Positions 7,228 to 17,064 are shown, counted from the stretch's first letter. The stretch is DNA of 64,000 nt from Nocardia amikacinitolerans NBRC 108937 (GCF_001612615.1 NZ_BDAU01000006.1:143272-207271), one strand, 5' to 3'. Made by a program: numbers and translations. The notes: a model not told the origin generated them from the letters alone.

Positions 7228-7593
7228 GGGTGGCGTCGACTAGAACGGGAATCTGTCGCCGAAGCTCGGATGATGACTGCGGCTCGCCCGAGTCGATGCC
7301 TTGGTGTAGCACACTTCCTGGCCTGGTCGTTGGCCCAGTATCCCTCAGCACCTTTGCTGTCGTCCGCTAGGCGGGGTGGCGCGCTACCTTCGATTGAGTC
7401 CTCGACGCACCGGCTTCGTGCTTGGATGCAAATCCAACAGAAACCTGCCATATGAGGTGCTTCTTCCGTCCGTCAGATGTCCCTCGCTACCGGCATCCTG
7501 ACCTATTTTTGCGACCTGCGCTCGGCCTCGGAGTCAATGAAAGCACCAACGGGATTCGTCTCGGTCCGCATGGCAACAAACAGCGCGGCGCGG
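7228..7593. other. Intergenic stretch with no recognised gene
   Basis: About 366 bases between the toxin promoter and the end of metY. Short open frames here lack ribosome binding sites and recognisable protein features. Base composition is lower in GC than the flanking genes. Nothing further can be supported. Confidence 0.5.
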
Positions 7594-8921
<1,328 letters not shown>

Positions 8922-9230
8922 TCAGGCGGTGATCAGCGTGGTCTCGACCGGCGTCGGCGCGGTCGAGAGATCCAGGACCGGACAGTGCGCGTCCACGGCT
9001 CGCTGGAGTTCGGCGTAGCGTTCGGCGGGCTCCGGTCCGGTGATACGGACCGTGACGCGCACGGCCTGGAAGCCGGGACGGACGGTGTCGTCGATGCCGA
9101 AGAAGCCACGAACGTCCAGGTCGCCCTCGGCCGCCACTGCGATGTCGTCGACGGTGATGTCGAGCCGCTGCGCCCAGAACCGGTAGGTGACGACCTGGCA
9201 GGCGATCAAAGTGCTTGCGTTCGCTGTCAC
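8922..9230 (-). pseudogene. OsmC-family protein, C-terminal remnant
   Basis: A 102-residue frame from GTG 9230 gives AVAAEGDLDVRGFFGIDDTV, then RPGFQAVRVTVRITGPEP and DAHCPVLDLSTAPTPVETTL. These match the C-terminal half of OsmC/Ohr-like thiol peroxidases, including the second Cys in HCPV. The N-terminal half of the fold, with the first catalytic region, is absent. The in-frame sequence upstream of the GTG to the previous stop (about 9303) does not resemble OsmC. The gene is therefore probably 5'-truncated and inactive. A short stand-alone protein is less likely. Confidence 0.55.
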
Positions 9231-9302
9231 GGCTACCGACGGTAGGAACCGGCCCGCCTCTTGACGAGGTTTACATTCCCGGTGAGCCGAAAGGTAGCTA
9301 CC

Positions 9303-10457
9303 TCAGCGGTGCCCGCCGGAGTGATCGTGGGAGCAGGTGTCGGTGCGGCGGCCGTCAGCGGAGGTGGACGCCTGCCCCGCGCCGTGGCCTTCCAGAGCCG
9401 CGAACGGTCCGCAGTGGTGGGCGGTGATCCAGACGTGGACCATCGGATTGCCCGCGCCGGGATTGACCGAGTTGGGCGGGCAGTTGCCCTGTGCGTCGGT
9501 GACCCCGGCGACCTGAGGTCCGTTGTCGCCGGCCCGCCAGCAGAGGTTGTCGTGGACGTGCCACTGCATCAGCGGCCCGGCGTAGTCGACCAGCTCGGGG
9601 TCATCGATTTTCTTGCTCTTGGCGATGTACATCGCCGAGACCAGGGTTCGCTTCGCGCCGTCGACCCGGTAGACCAGCGACTCGGGGTGGGTGGCGTCGA
9701 GGAATCGGTCGTCGCGGATGTAGCCGGTGTTGATGTAGTGCTCGTAGCCGGTGGCCGCGTCGCCGATGGAGCGGAAGCCCAAGGCGCCGATGGAAGCGAC
9801 GTCGGCGAATGCGGGCAGCTGATCGAGGGTGCTGCGAATCAGGGCGGCCGCGCGCTGCTCCTGTTCGGCGGTCACGCCGGGCACGCCGGACAGATCGATC
9901 GGGGTCGCCGGATCGAACGGCCGCGGCCATGCGGTGCCGGTCCCGTGGTCGGTGTGGTCGCCGGCGGCATGGGTGTGGGCGTCATCGCCGTGGCTGTGCA
10001 CATGTCCTGCGCCGCCCAGCATCGCCGCGACCGCGAGGACGCCGGCCAGACCGGCGGCGATCGCGGTCGGCGCCGTGGGCAGTGTCGCCCCGGGACGCAC
10101 CAACGCGACGGTCGCACCGGCGATCGCGAGCAAGCCAAGCACCGCGCATGTGCTGTCGAGGAACTGAGGCGCCTCCGCGGTGCCGAGACCGTCGGGCCAC
10201 GGCAACCCCGCGAAGCGGGTGTACCCCCAAATCGCCACCGCGACCAGGTTCACCCCGATCACCGTGGCAGGCACGACCTTTCGCGTGCTCACCGACGCCA
10301 GCAGCCCGGCCGCGCACTGCGCTGCCGCCAGCACGACCATCAGCCGGGCAAGGGTGGCGTGCTCGGTGTGCAGTCCCGCGGCGAACAGGTGCAGCGCACC
10401 CGCCCCGACCGACGCCACACCACCGAGCAGCAGGAATCCGTTGCGCCCACCAGCCAT
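9303..10457 (-). CDS. Membrane protein with His-rich loop, unknown function
   Basis: A 384-residue protein starting at ATG 10457, which has a GAGGAG ribosome binding site. Residues ~5-145 hold about five transmembrane segments (NGFLLLGGVASVGAGALHLF, ARLMVVLAAAQCAAGLLA, VVPATVIGVNLVAVAIWGY, STCAVLGLLAIAGATVALV, TAIAAGLAGVLAVAAMLGG). A histidine-rich linker follows (HVHSHGDDAHTHAAGDHTDH). The last ~200 residues form a soluble domain with YEHYINTGYIRDDRFLDATH, ESLVYRV and LMQWHVHDNLCW, ending in a His/Asp-rich tail. The linker suggests metal binding, possibly copper or zinc, but I do not recognise the family and assign no function. It stands alone on its strand, with MFS and MarR genes upstream. 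Confidence 0.75.
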   Translation of the reverse strand: MAGGRNGFLLLGGVASVGAGALHLFAAGLHTEHATLARLMVVLAAAQCAAGLLASVSTRKVVPATVIGVNLVAVAIWGYTRFAGLPWPDGLGTAEAPQFLDSTCAVLGLLAIAGATVALVRPGATLPTAPTAIAAGLAGVLAVAAMLGGAGHVHSHGDDAHTHAAGDHTDHGTGTAWPRPFDPATPIDLSGVPGVTAEQEQRAAALIRSTLDQLPAFADVASIGALGFRSIGDAATGYEHYINTGYIRDDRFLDATHPESLVYRVDGAKRTLVSAMYIAKSKKIDDPELVDYAGPLMQWHVHDNLCWRAGDNGPQVAGVTDAQGNCPPNSVNPGAGNPMVHVWITAHHCGPFAALEGHGAGQASTSADGRRTDTCSHDHSGGHR

Positions 10458-10578
10458 GCGCGATCTCCTCTCGTCTTCCGCGGATGCTACTGCGCTGAGT
10501 CGAACTCGCGCGCCCACAACTCGTGAGAGAACTCTGTGGGTTCCGCGCCCGGCGCTTTCGGCGCCGCCCCTTGGTCGC

Positions 10579-12207
10579 TCAGTTCTGTAGTACCCGAACC
10601 TTGTCGGTCGATGCGACGGCCGGGGGAGTGTCCTCGGCGTTCGCGCGCATCGGATCCAACGCCGGATCGATGTCGATCGTGTTGCGCAGCGGACGATTCG
10701 GCAGCAGCGCGGTGGCGATCAGCGCGACGACCGTGGCCAGCGCGGCGATCAGAAAGATGCGGCCGGTCGCGTCGCCGTAGGAGGTGCGCACGATCGTCGC
10801 GACGGGCCCGGGCAGCGCGTCGAGATTCAGGTTGCTGCCGCCGGAGGCGCCGGTGTGGATGCCCAGCTTGGCGAATCCCTCCGTGGACAGCTCGCTCACC
10901 CGGGTGGCCAGCACCGAACCGAGCACCGAGACGCCGATCGCGCCGCCGAAGGTGCGGAAGAACGCGACGCTGCTGGACGCCGCGCCGATGTTGTGCACGC
11001 TCACCGTATTCTGCACGGCGAGAACGAGATTCTGCATCATCATGCCGACGCCGAGCCCGACGACAACCGTGTACGCGCACACCAGCCACAGGTTCGTCGC
11101 GTGATCGATGGTCGACAGCAGCGCGAATCCGACCACGAGGAGCGCGCCGCCCGCGACCACGAACCGCTTCCACTTGCCGAAGCGGGTGATCAGCTGTCCG
11201 GAGCCGACGGAGGCGATCAGCATGCCGACGACCAGCGGGATGCTCAGCACGCCCGCCGCGGTCGGGGAGTAGCCGCGCGCCGTCTGGAAGTACTGACCGA
11301 GGAAGGTGGTCGCGCCGAACATGCCGACGCCGACGGCGACCGAGGCGATGATGGCCAGGCCGGTTGTGCGTTCGGTGACGATCGGCAGCGGGATGATCGG
11401 CGACTCGGCGCGAGCCTCCACCCACACGGTCGCGACGAGCAGCAGCACACCCGCGCCGACATACAGCGCCGACTCCCGCGAGACCCACTCGTAGTAGCCC
11501 GCCTTGCCCGCGAACGACACCCAGATCAGCAGCACCGAAACGCCCGCGGTGAGCAGTGCCGCGCCGAGCCAGTCGATCGAGACGCCCGCCTTGCGTTCGG
11601 TGGGCAGCCGCAGGGTCCGGTGCAGCAGCACCAAGGCGATCACGGCCAGCGGCACGCAGACGAAGAAGCACCAGCGCCAGCCGAGCGGGCTGTCCACGAT
11701 GACGCCGCCGAGGATCGGGCCGCCCGACATCGACACCGCCATCACCGCGCCCATGTAGCCGGAGTACCTGCCGCGTTCGCGCGGCGCGACGATGGTGCCG
11801 ATGATCGCGACGGCCAGCGCCGTCAACCCGCCCATGCCGACGCCCTGGATCACCCTGGCGACCAGCAGCAGCGCCACATTGTGGGCGAATCCCGCGACGA
11901 TCGAGCCGATCACGAAGATGACGATCGCCGACTGCACGAGCAGCTTCTTGTTGAACAGGTCGGCGAACTTGCCCCAGATCGGCGTGGACGCCGCGTTGGC
12001 CAGCAGGGCCGTGGTGATGACCCACGCGTACGCCGTCTGGGATCCCTCGAGATCGCCGATGATCGTGGGCAGCGCGGTGGCGACGATCGTGGTGCTCAAC
12101 AGGGCGGTGAACAGCGCGGCCAGCAGGCCGGTCATCGCCTCGAGGACCTCGCGATGGGTCATCGCGGCCGGATCGCGCCGCGCGGGCGTCTCGACTGAAC
12201 TAGACAT
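10579..12207 (-). CDS. MFS drug exporter, DHA2 (14-TM, EmrB/QacA type)
   Basis: A 542-residue transporter starting at ATG 12207 (MSSSVETPARRDPAAMTHRE). About 14 hydrophobic segments are visible. Family motifs include LDAT-like TTIVATALPTIIGDL in TM1, WGKFADLFNKKLL in the 2-3 loop (motif A), ARVIQGVGMGGLTALAVAII (motif C region) and PLGWRWCFFVCVPLAVIALV. Proton-driven export of hydrophobic toxic compounds is the family role; the substrate is unknown. The start codon lies inside the last codons of the MarR gene (8-base overlap), so the two form an operon and the regulator likely represses its own exporter. Confidence 0.92.
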   Translation of the reverse strand: MSSSVETPARRDPAAMTHREVLEAMTGLLAALFTALLSTTIVATALPTIIGDLEGSQTAYAWVITTALLANAASTPIWGKFADLFNKKLLVQSAIVIFVIGSIVAGFAHNVALLLVARVIQGVGMGGLTALAVAIIGTIVAPRERGRYSGYMGAVMAVSMSGGPILGGVIVDSPLGWRWCFFVCVPLAVIALVLLHRTLRLPTERKAGVSIDWLGAALLTAGVSVLLIWVSFAGKAGYYEWVSRESALYVGAGVLLLVATVWVEARAESPIIPLPIVTERTTGLAIIASVAVGVGMFGATTFLGQYFQTARGYSPTAAGVLSIPLVVGMLIASVGSGQLITRFGKWKRFVVAGGALLVVGFALLSTIDHATNLWLVCAYTVVVGLGVGMMMQNLVLAVQNTVSVHNIGAASSSVAFFRTFGGAIGVSVLGSVLATRVSELSTEGFAKLGIHTGASGGSNLNLDALPGPVATIVRTSYGDATGRIFLIAALATVVALIATALLPNRPLRNTIDIDPALDPMRANAEDTPPAVASTDKVRVLQN

Positions 12208-12697
12208 CTGCTCCCTGACTCTCCTTCGAAACCGGCTGGGGGTGCGCCGTTCCCGCGTGCTGCGCGTGCGTGGCGAGCGAATTCCTGAGCTTGCGTACCG
12301 ACTCGCAGGCCTGCTCGGCCTCGTCCTCGCTCCAGTCGGCGAGGGCGGTTTGCAGTCCGCGCGCCCGCGACGCACGGACTCGGCCGAGCAGGTCGCGGCC
12401 TTCGTCGGTGACCTGGATGACGGTGGCCCTGCCGTCGCTCGGGTCGGCGTGGCGGCTGATGTAGCCGGCGGCGACCAGTTCGGTGACGTGCCTGCTCAGC
12501 GCGGACGCGCTGATGCACAGGTCGATAGCCAGGTCGCCCTGGCGGCACGGGCCCTTCGATTCGAGCGTGCCGAGCACGCCGATACCGCCCGGCAGTAGTT
12601 GTCCTTCCTCCGGATGAAGAAGGGCGATCCGGATGGCCCTGCCGATCAGGTAGAGCTCCTTGATCAGGCTTTGCGCCGTATCGGGTGACACCGGCAT
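12200..12697 (-). CDS. MarR-family regulator
   Basis: A 165-residue winged-helix protein starting at ATG 12697 (MPVSPDTAQSLIKELYLIGR), with a GGGGAG ribosome binding site. The DNA-binding part reads QGDLAIDLCISASALSRHVT, ELVAAGYISRHADPSDGRAT and VIQVTDEGRDLLGRVRA, a standard MarR recognition helix and wing. It overlaps the downstream MFS exporter gene by eight bases. Two palindromes that fit its promoter (12721-12737 and 12749-12765) are its probable operators. The expected behaviour is ligand-relieved repression of itself and the exporter. Confidence 0.93.
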   Translation of the reverse strand: MPVSPDTAQSLIKELYLIGRAIRIALLHPEEGQLLPGGIGVLGTLESKGPCRQGDLAIDLCISASALSRHVTELVAAGYISRHADPSDGRATVIQVTDEGRDLLGRVRASRARGLQTALADWSEDEAEQACESVRKLRNSLATHAQHAGTAHPQPVSKESQGADV

Positions 12698-12720
12698 ATC
12701 CGCTCCCCGCACGAGATCAA

Positions 12721-12737
12721 TTGCTTGCAGTCAGCAA
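12721..12737. promoter_or_regulatory. MarR operator copy 1 (over the -10)
   Basis: TTGCTTGCAGTCAGCAA is an inverted repeat (TTGCT/AGCAA arms). Its end touches the TATAGT -10 (minus strand 12742-12737) and it covers the expected transcript start near 12730. It shares the flanks CAA and CTA with copy 2. Confidence 0.6.
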
Positions 12738-12748
12738 CTATATTTCAA

Positions 12749-12765
12749 TTGCTTGAGCTAAGCAA
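12749..12765. promoter_or_regulatory. MarR operator copy 2 (over the -35)
   Basis: TTGCTTGAGCTAAGCAA has perfect 6-bp arms (TTGCTT/AAGCAA). On the minus strand, its TTGCTT is the -35 of a promoter with an exact 17-base spacer to TATAGT at 12742-12737. The two operators are 28 bases centre to centre, so occupying both would cover the whole promoter. Confidence 0.6.
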
Positions 12766-12848
12766 CTAAATATTCGACTTCGGGTTGTCGGGGGAGCGGG
12801 CTACGGTGGGTACCGCACTCGTGGACCGATCGACTCTCGGGAGGCGTC

Positions 12849-13658
12849 TTGCGCACCATCGCCCGCGTACTGCTCGTTCTGCTGGCCGTCGCGTGCGGCA
12901 TGGTTGTCGCGCTGCCCGTGGCGGTGGGAGCGCCGAACGCGGCGAGCATCGATGACGCCAGCGCCCGCAAGATCGACGAGCTGCTTGCTCTGCGCGCGAC
13001 CGTTCCCGGTGCGACCAAGGGCGAGCTGATCGAGCTGCTGTCGAGTCGCTTCCTCGGCACGCCCTACCAGGCGAACATGTTGGTCGGCTCCGCGACCCAA
13101 CCGGAGCAGCTGGTCGTCGACCTGCGGCAGGTGGACTGCTTCACCTATCTCGACTACGTCGAGGCGCTGACCAGATCCGCGGACCGCGACCAGTTCGTCG
13201 CGAACCTGATCGAGACCCGCTACGCGGGCGGGCAGGTCGACTTCCAGCACCGTAAGCACTTCTTCACCGACTGGGCGCACACGCCTCGAATCGCCGCGAC
13301 CGACATCACCGCCTCACTGACCGCCGCCGCGAGCACCGTCGGCAAGCAGCTCAACGCGAAAGGTGATGGGGGAATATATCTTCCGGGGCTTCCGGTGGTC
13401 GCCCGCGACATCACCTACATTCCGAGCGCCGCGGTGGACGAGCACGTCATCGGCCAGCTCCGCACCGGCGACTACATCGGCGCGTACGCCGACCAGCCCG
13501 GCCTGGACGTCACCCACGTCGGCATCTTCGTGACGACGCCCAACGGTCCGGTCTTCCGGAACGCGTCCTCGCTCGCCGCGAACAACCAGGTGGTGGATTC
13601 GCCGTTGCTCGATTACGTGCGGTCGACGCCGGGGATCGTGGTGCTCCGGCCGCAGTAG
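12849..13658 (+). CDS. Secreted DUF1460 (amidase-like, NlpC/P60-fold) protein
   Basis: A 269-residue exported protein. TTG 12849 is the start, with ribosome binding site GGGAGGC at 12838-12844. A signal peptide is obvious (RVLLVLLAVACGMVVALPVA, cut near VGAPNA). The mature part carries SSRFLGTPYQANMLVGSA, DLRQVDCFTYLDYVEALTRS and THVGIFVTTPNGPVFRNAS. These are the conserved Cys and His regions of DUF1460, a papain-like fold related to N-acetylmuramoyl-L-alanine amidases. The DCFTYLDYVEAL cysteine is the likely nucleophile and the H in DVTHVGIF the catalytic His. Peptidoglycan is the probable substrate, which is an inference from the fold. It is divergent from the MarR gene, 150 bases away. 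Confidence 0.88.
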   Translation: MRTIARVLLVLLAVACGMVVALPVAVGAPNAASIDDASARKIDELLALRATVPGATKGELIELLSSRFLGTPYQANMLVGSATQPEQLVVDLRQVDCFTYLDYVEALTRSADRDQFVANLIETRYAGGQVDFQHRKHFFTDWAHTPRIAATDITASLTAAASTVGKQLNAKGDGGIYLPGLPVVARDITYIPSAAVDEHVIGQLRTGDYIGAYADQPGLDVTHVGIFVTTPNGPVFRNASSLAANNQVVDSPLLDYVRSTPGIVVLRPQ

Positions 13659-13708
13659 TGCTTGGTTCGCCGGAGATGACTCGGGTCCGTCTCGGCTGTG
13701 GGTGCGGC

Positions 13709-14188
13709 TCAGCCGTGCGGTCTGCGGTGGAGCCGGTGTAGTTCGCGCATCGCGCCCGCCAGTTGCGGGGCCGGACCCTCGGTGGGGACGCCCGGTGCGA
13801 CCTCGTTGATCGGCAGCGATCGCACCGGCGCGGGCGGTATGCCCATCTCGCCGAGCCATTCGGTCAACTGCGCCGCCGAGCTCGCGTAGACGATGCGACC
13901 GAGACCGGCCCAGGCGTGCGCGGCCGAACACATCGGGCAGTGCTCGCCGGAGGTGTAGACGGTCGCGGCCGCGCGTTCGGCGGAGGTGAGGTTCGCGATC
14001 GCCCAGTGCACGAGCTCGAGCTCCGGGTGCCGCGTCGGATCGCCGCCGCCTTCCTCGTTCCGCGCCTCGGCCACGACCCGGCCCGCACTCACGAGCAGCG
14101 ACCCGAACGGCGCGTTCCCGCCGTCGAGCGCCTCCCGCGCCAGGTCCACACAGCGCCGCAGGCACGCCATATCGGCATCATCGACCAT
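13709..14188 (-). CDS. Nucleoside/guanine deaminase family protein
   Basis: A 159-residue cytidine-deaminase-fold enzyme starting at ATG 14188. The zinc-binding motif reads HPELELVHWA, with the catalytic Glu in an HPE rather than HAE context, and is followed by SGEHCPMCSAAHAWAGLGRI (PCxxC-type ligands, here CPMC). A C-terminal GEMGIPPAPVRSLPINEVAP segment resembles guanine deaminase-like members. The likely reaction is hydrolytic deamination of a purine base or nucleoside; the substrate is not determined. An AGCCTA sequence at 14195-14200 (TAGGCT on the coding strand) puts +1 exactly on the ATG, so it looks leaderless. Confidence 0.88.
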   Translation of the reverse strand: MVDDADMACLRRCVDLAREALDGGNAPFGSLLVSAGRVVAEARNEEGGGDPTRHPELELVHWAIANLTSAERAAATVYTSGEHCPMCSAAHAWAGLGRIVYASSAAQLTEWLGEMGIPPAPVRSLPINEVAPGVPTEGPAPQLAGAMRELHRLHRRPHG

Positions 14189-14318
14189 GGTCCGAGCCTA
14201 GGCCCTGTCTCGAAGCCCCATCCTGCGCCGCCGCCGATCTCACCCGGCTTCGGTCCCGGACGGGTCGTCTGTAGTGGAATCCTGACTGTCACCGAAGGTC
14301 GGTCTGGCGTGTACGTAA

Positions 14319-15353
14319 CTATGCGAGGCGGACGTCGGCGGTGGCGAGGCCGAAGACCTTGCGTCCAGCGGACTTCGCGACGATCACGACAACCGCCGTC
14401 TTGGTCTCGGGGTCCACCGATTTCACCCGACCGGTGAATTCGACGCTCCCGGCGGAGGAGGCTTCGATGACCGTGTAGTTCGAGAGCCGGACGGCATACC
14501 TGGTCACGGCCCCTGGATCACCGAGCCACGCGGTGACGAATCCGGCTCCCAGACCCATGGTCAGCATGCCGTGCGCGATGACATCGGGCAGACCCGCCAG
14601 CGCGGCGGTTTCGGCGTGCCAGTGGATCGGGTTCGCATCGCCGGCGACCCCGGCGTAGTTCACCAGATCCCCTCGCGTCAGCCGCGCGATCCGAGCGGGA
14701 AGTTCGTCGCCGACGGCGATGTCGTCGAATCGAATTGCGGTGCGCGGGACACGCGTCCGGGAGATCGCGGAATGTCGTGGGCGGATTTCCGGCGCCAAAT
14801 TCGTATCGGTCTGCTCGGTCGCGGCCGAGGGCGTGGTCCGAGAAGGCACGTCGAGACCGTGCATGACGACCCGCTCGACCGCGGCGCCGATGCCGTCGTC
14901 GACGTCCTCACCGGTGATGCCGACGACGGTCGTGTGCATGATCTGCACCACCTCACCGCTTTGGTCGGTGAAAGTGTTGGTGATGGTGAGCAGGTCCTTG
15001 CCCGCTACGCGGCGAACCGAAGCGAGTTCGACGTCGCTGACCAACCGATCACCGGTGAGCACCGGCTTGTACATCTCGAAGACCTGATCGGTCTGGACGA
15101 ACATGTCGTAGTCGGCGAGGACGGTCTCGAGCAGCCGGCGGTTGGCCAGCATCGCGGCGGTCGAGATGAACGTCGTCGGCGCAACCAAACCGGAGTATCC
15201 GAGCTCGCGGGCGGCGTCTTCGCTCCAATGCGCCGGATGGAAATCCTGCACCGCTCGCGCGTATTCGCGGATCTTCTCCCGACCCACCTCGTAGTAGTCG
15301 TCCACGCGATAGCGATGTCCCACCAGCTCGGCCACCTCGAACGTTGCTTCCAC
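14319..15353 (-). CDS. Fused (3R)-hydroxyacyl-ACP dehydratase, HadA/HadB type
   Basis: A 344-residue protein starting at GTG 15353, with a strong GGAGGAG site upstream. The N-terminal hotdog (residues 1-~150) has HYRVDDYYEVGREKIREYAR-like helix features and PAHWSEDAARELGYSGLVAP, as in HadA/HadC. The C-terminal MaoC hotdog (~200-344) has the hydratase signature DLVNYAGVAGDANPIHWHAE followed by IAHGMLTMGLGAGFVTAW. In mycobacteria HadA and HadB are separate subunits of the FAS-II dehydratase for mycolic-acid elongation. Here both are one chain, joined by a ~50-residue Thr/Pro/Arg-rich linker. The role is dehydration of (3R)-hydroxyacyl-ACP or -CoA. It stands alone, so whether it serves FAS-II is open. 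Confidence 0.9.
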   Translation of the reverse strand: MEATFEVAELVGHRYRVDDYYEVGREKIREYARAVQDFHPAHWSEDAARELGYSGLVAPTTFISTAAMLANRRLLETVLADYDMFVQTDQVFEMYKPVLTGDRLVSDVELASVRRVAGKDLLTITNTFTDQSGEVVQIMHTTVVGITGEDVDDGIGAAVERVVMHGLDVPSRTTPSAATEQTDTNLAPEIRPRHSAISRTRVPRTAIRFDDIAVGDELPARIARLTRGDLVNYAGVAGDANPIHWHAETAALAGLPDVIAHGMLTMGLGAGFVTAWLGDPGAVTRYAVRLSNYTVIEASSAGSVEFTGRVKSVDPETKTAVVVIVAKSAGRKVFGLATADVRLA

Positions 15354-15983
15354 CAGACCACTCCTCCTGCCGGCATTCCTCGGATCTCGTTCTCGGCATC
15401 CGCAGAACCCGTTTCACGAACGGACCCCACCCTTCCACATCACACAGGGTCCATGCCTGTCGTCCGGGTTCGTGGATATGTCGAGGCCGCCGTCGACGGG
15501 ATGATGGGGCGGCGTGGCGAACCACGAATGGTTCGGATCCAGTTGCGTTGTGCCGCCAGCTATTCCGGAGCGAAGACGATGCCGAGGGGCTGTCGTCGTC
15601 TACGCGGGTCAGTGCGACGTGCGCCGAGCGGCGCCAGCGCCTCGGCGCTGGCGAGGAGGGTTCGGCGTGGTAGACCAGTTTCTTGTGGCCCGTGAGGCTC
15701 AGGGGAGCCCACATCACGTGGACTCCCCTCGGACTCGGCCCGGCTCGAACGGGCTGCCACCCACTCTGACCCGCCTGGTCCGGTTCAGCGGTGACCCACC
15801 TATTGTCGAACGCGCGGTAATGCCGATGAGCGCGAGGATGTCGGCCCTCGCCTTCGTTGTTGATCCAGGTGGTGGTTGCCAATGAATCGGAGGGCGCACC
15901 AGCCGCGTAGTGGGTGGTCGTCGAATAGTCAGAATGGTTGTCTGACATGGCTTTACAACGCGAGCGCATGCCAGCATGGCAGC
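15354..15983. other. 630-base stretch with no recognised gene
   Basis: Apart from the ribosome binding site of the dehydratase gene at its left end, I find nothing I can name. Open frames exist on both strands, but their translations are Arg/Pro-rich, without recognisable motifs or good start sites. It borders the accessory stretch that follows, and could be decayed coding DNA. Confidence 0.45.
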
Positions 15984-16748
15984 ATGGGGCCCATGACTCC
16001 AGTTCCGGAAGGCACGGCGCTTCCCGTCGATCCCGCGCGGACGTCCAGCTATGACAGCATCGCCGAGGGGTATACCGCCGAGAACGAGAACAGCCTGCTG
16101 AACGCCTATTACGAGCGGCCGGCGATGCTGGAGCTCGCCGGGGACGTGAGCGGTCGGCGGATTCTCGACGCCGGGTGTGGGTCCGGTCCACTATTCGCTG
16201 AGCTGCGCGATCGGGGCGCCATCGTCACCGGTATCGACGCGAGTGCCGGGATGTTGGAGCAGGCTCGGCAGCGCTTGGGCGCCGACGCGGACCTGCGGAT
16301 CGCCGACCTCGCGTGCCCGCTGCCATTTCCCGACGACGCGTTCGACGACGTCGTCGCATCCCTGGCGCTGCACTACCTGCCGGACTGGGGGCCGACGCTC
16401 ACCGAGCTGCGACGCGTCCTGAAGCCAGGCGGTCGGTTCATTGCCTCGGTTGAGCATCCGTTCGCCATCTGGATCGCCGAGCGCTCGGCCGGGGAGAAGA
16501 CCGACTACTTCCGGACGCGCGAGCGGATCGAAGAGTGGACCATGGGCGGGCAGACCACCCGGTTGAGTTTCTGGGACCGGCCACTGCACGCGATGACCGA
16601 CGCCTTCACTGCGGCAGGCTTCCGCATCACTGTCATCAGCGAACCGCCACCCGCGCCTACAGCCCGCGACCTATTTCCCGAGGTGTTTCGCGAAGTCATC
16701 GGCGACAGCTTCCTGGGCTTCCTGTTCTTCGTCCTACAGACCGGCTAA
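15984..16748 (+). CDS. Class I SAM-dependent methyltransferase
   Basis: A 254-residue methyltransferase (start MGPMTPVPEGTALPVDPART). The SAM-binding motif I is RRILDAGCGSGPLFAELRDR, followed by GIDASAGMLEQARQRLG, then DLACPLPFPDDAFDDVVAS and RVLKPGGRFIASVEHP, the order of ubiquinone/menaquinone-type methyltransferases. The C-terminal part (DAFTAAGFRITVISEPPPAP) is also typical. The substrate is unknown. ATG 15984 is used because CAGCAT (15972-15977) fits a -10 that would make the message leaderless; ATG 15993 is an alternative. Confidence 0.88.
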   Translation: MGPMTPVPEGTALPVDPARTSSYDSIAEGYTAENENSLLNAYYERPAMLELAGDVSGRRILDAGCGSGPLFAELRDRGAIVTGIDASAGMLEQARQRLGADADLRIADLACPLPFPDDAFDDVVASLALHYLPDWGPTLTELRRVLKPGGRFIASVEHPFAIWIAERSAGEKTDYFRTRERIEEWTMGGQTTRLSFWDRPLHAMTDAFTAAGFRITVISEPPPAPTARDLFPEVFREVIGDSFLGFLFFVLQTG

Positions 16749-16793
16749 CCACCGCGGTCTCGCACCGTCGAAGCAGCACAGCGGCGATCCCGC

Positions 16794-17027
16794 TCATATG
16801 GTGTATCCGGAAGCGCCGCATTTCGAGCGTTCAATCGTTGGTCTTCGCGGCGGGGACGCGGCCGAGGTCGCGGTCTTTGAGCCGGTAGCTGTCGCCTTTG
16901 TCCGGCCGAGCTTGATGAGCTCTGCCTGCAGATGCCGGGCTATCGCCCGGATCGGCATCGCCTCGGCCCGATGCAAACGACGGATCTCCGCCCAGTCCTC
17001 CACGTTGAGCACCTCATGATTCGTCAC
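16794..17027 (-). pseudogene. IS21-family transposase (IstA) N-terminal fragment
   Basis: From GTG 17027 the frame gives MTNHEVLNVEDWAEIRRLHR, then AEAMPIRAIARHLQ. This is the N-terminal helix-turn-helix of IS21-type IstA, where the sequence normally continues into GISRNTVRRAL. After residue ~34 the frame continues with unrelated sequence to 16794. The element is therefore truncated within the HTH, with no DDE domain and no IstB partner. A marker of past insertion. Confidence 0.65.
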
Positions 17028-17064
17028 GGGCGGGTCAAAGTTCGACCGAAACCACCGGGATCCG

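Noticed and set aside
10855..12198. 447-codon plus-strand frame opposite the MFS gene
   Set aside because: His/Asp/Arg-rich translation typical of the complement of a hydrophobic membrane protein gene.
14229..14243. Half copy of the -43 palindrome (CGGGTGAGATCGGC) upstream of the deaminase gene
   Set aside because: The other half of the palindrome is missing and the distance to the -10 is 39 bases rather than 22-23, so it is probably not the same type of site.
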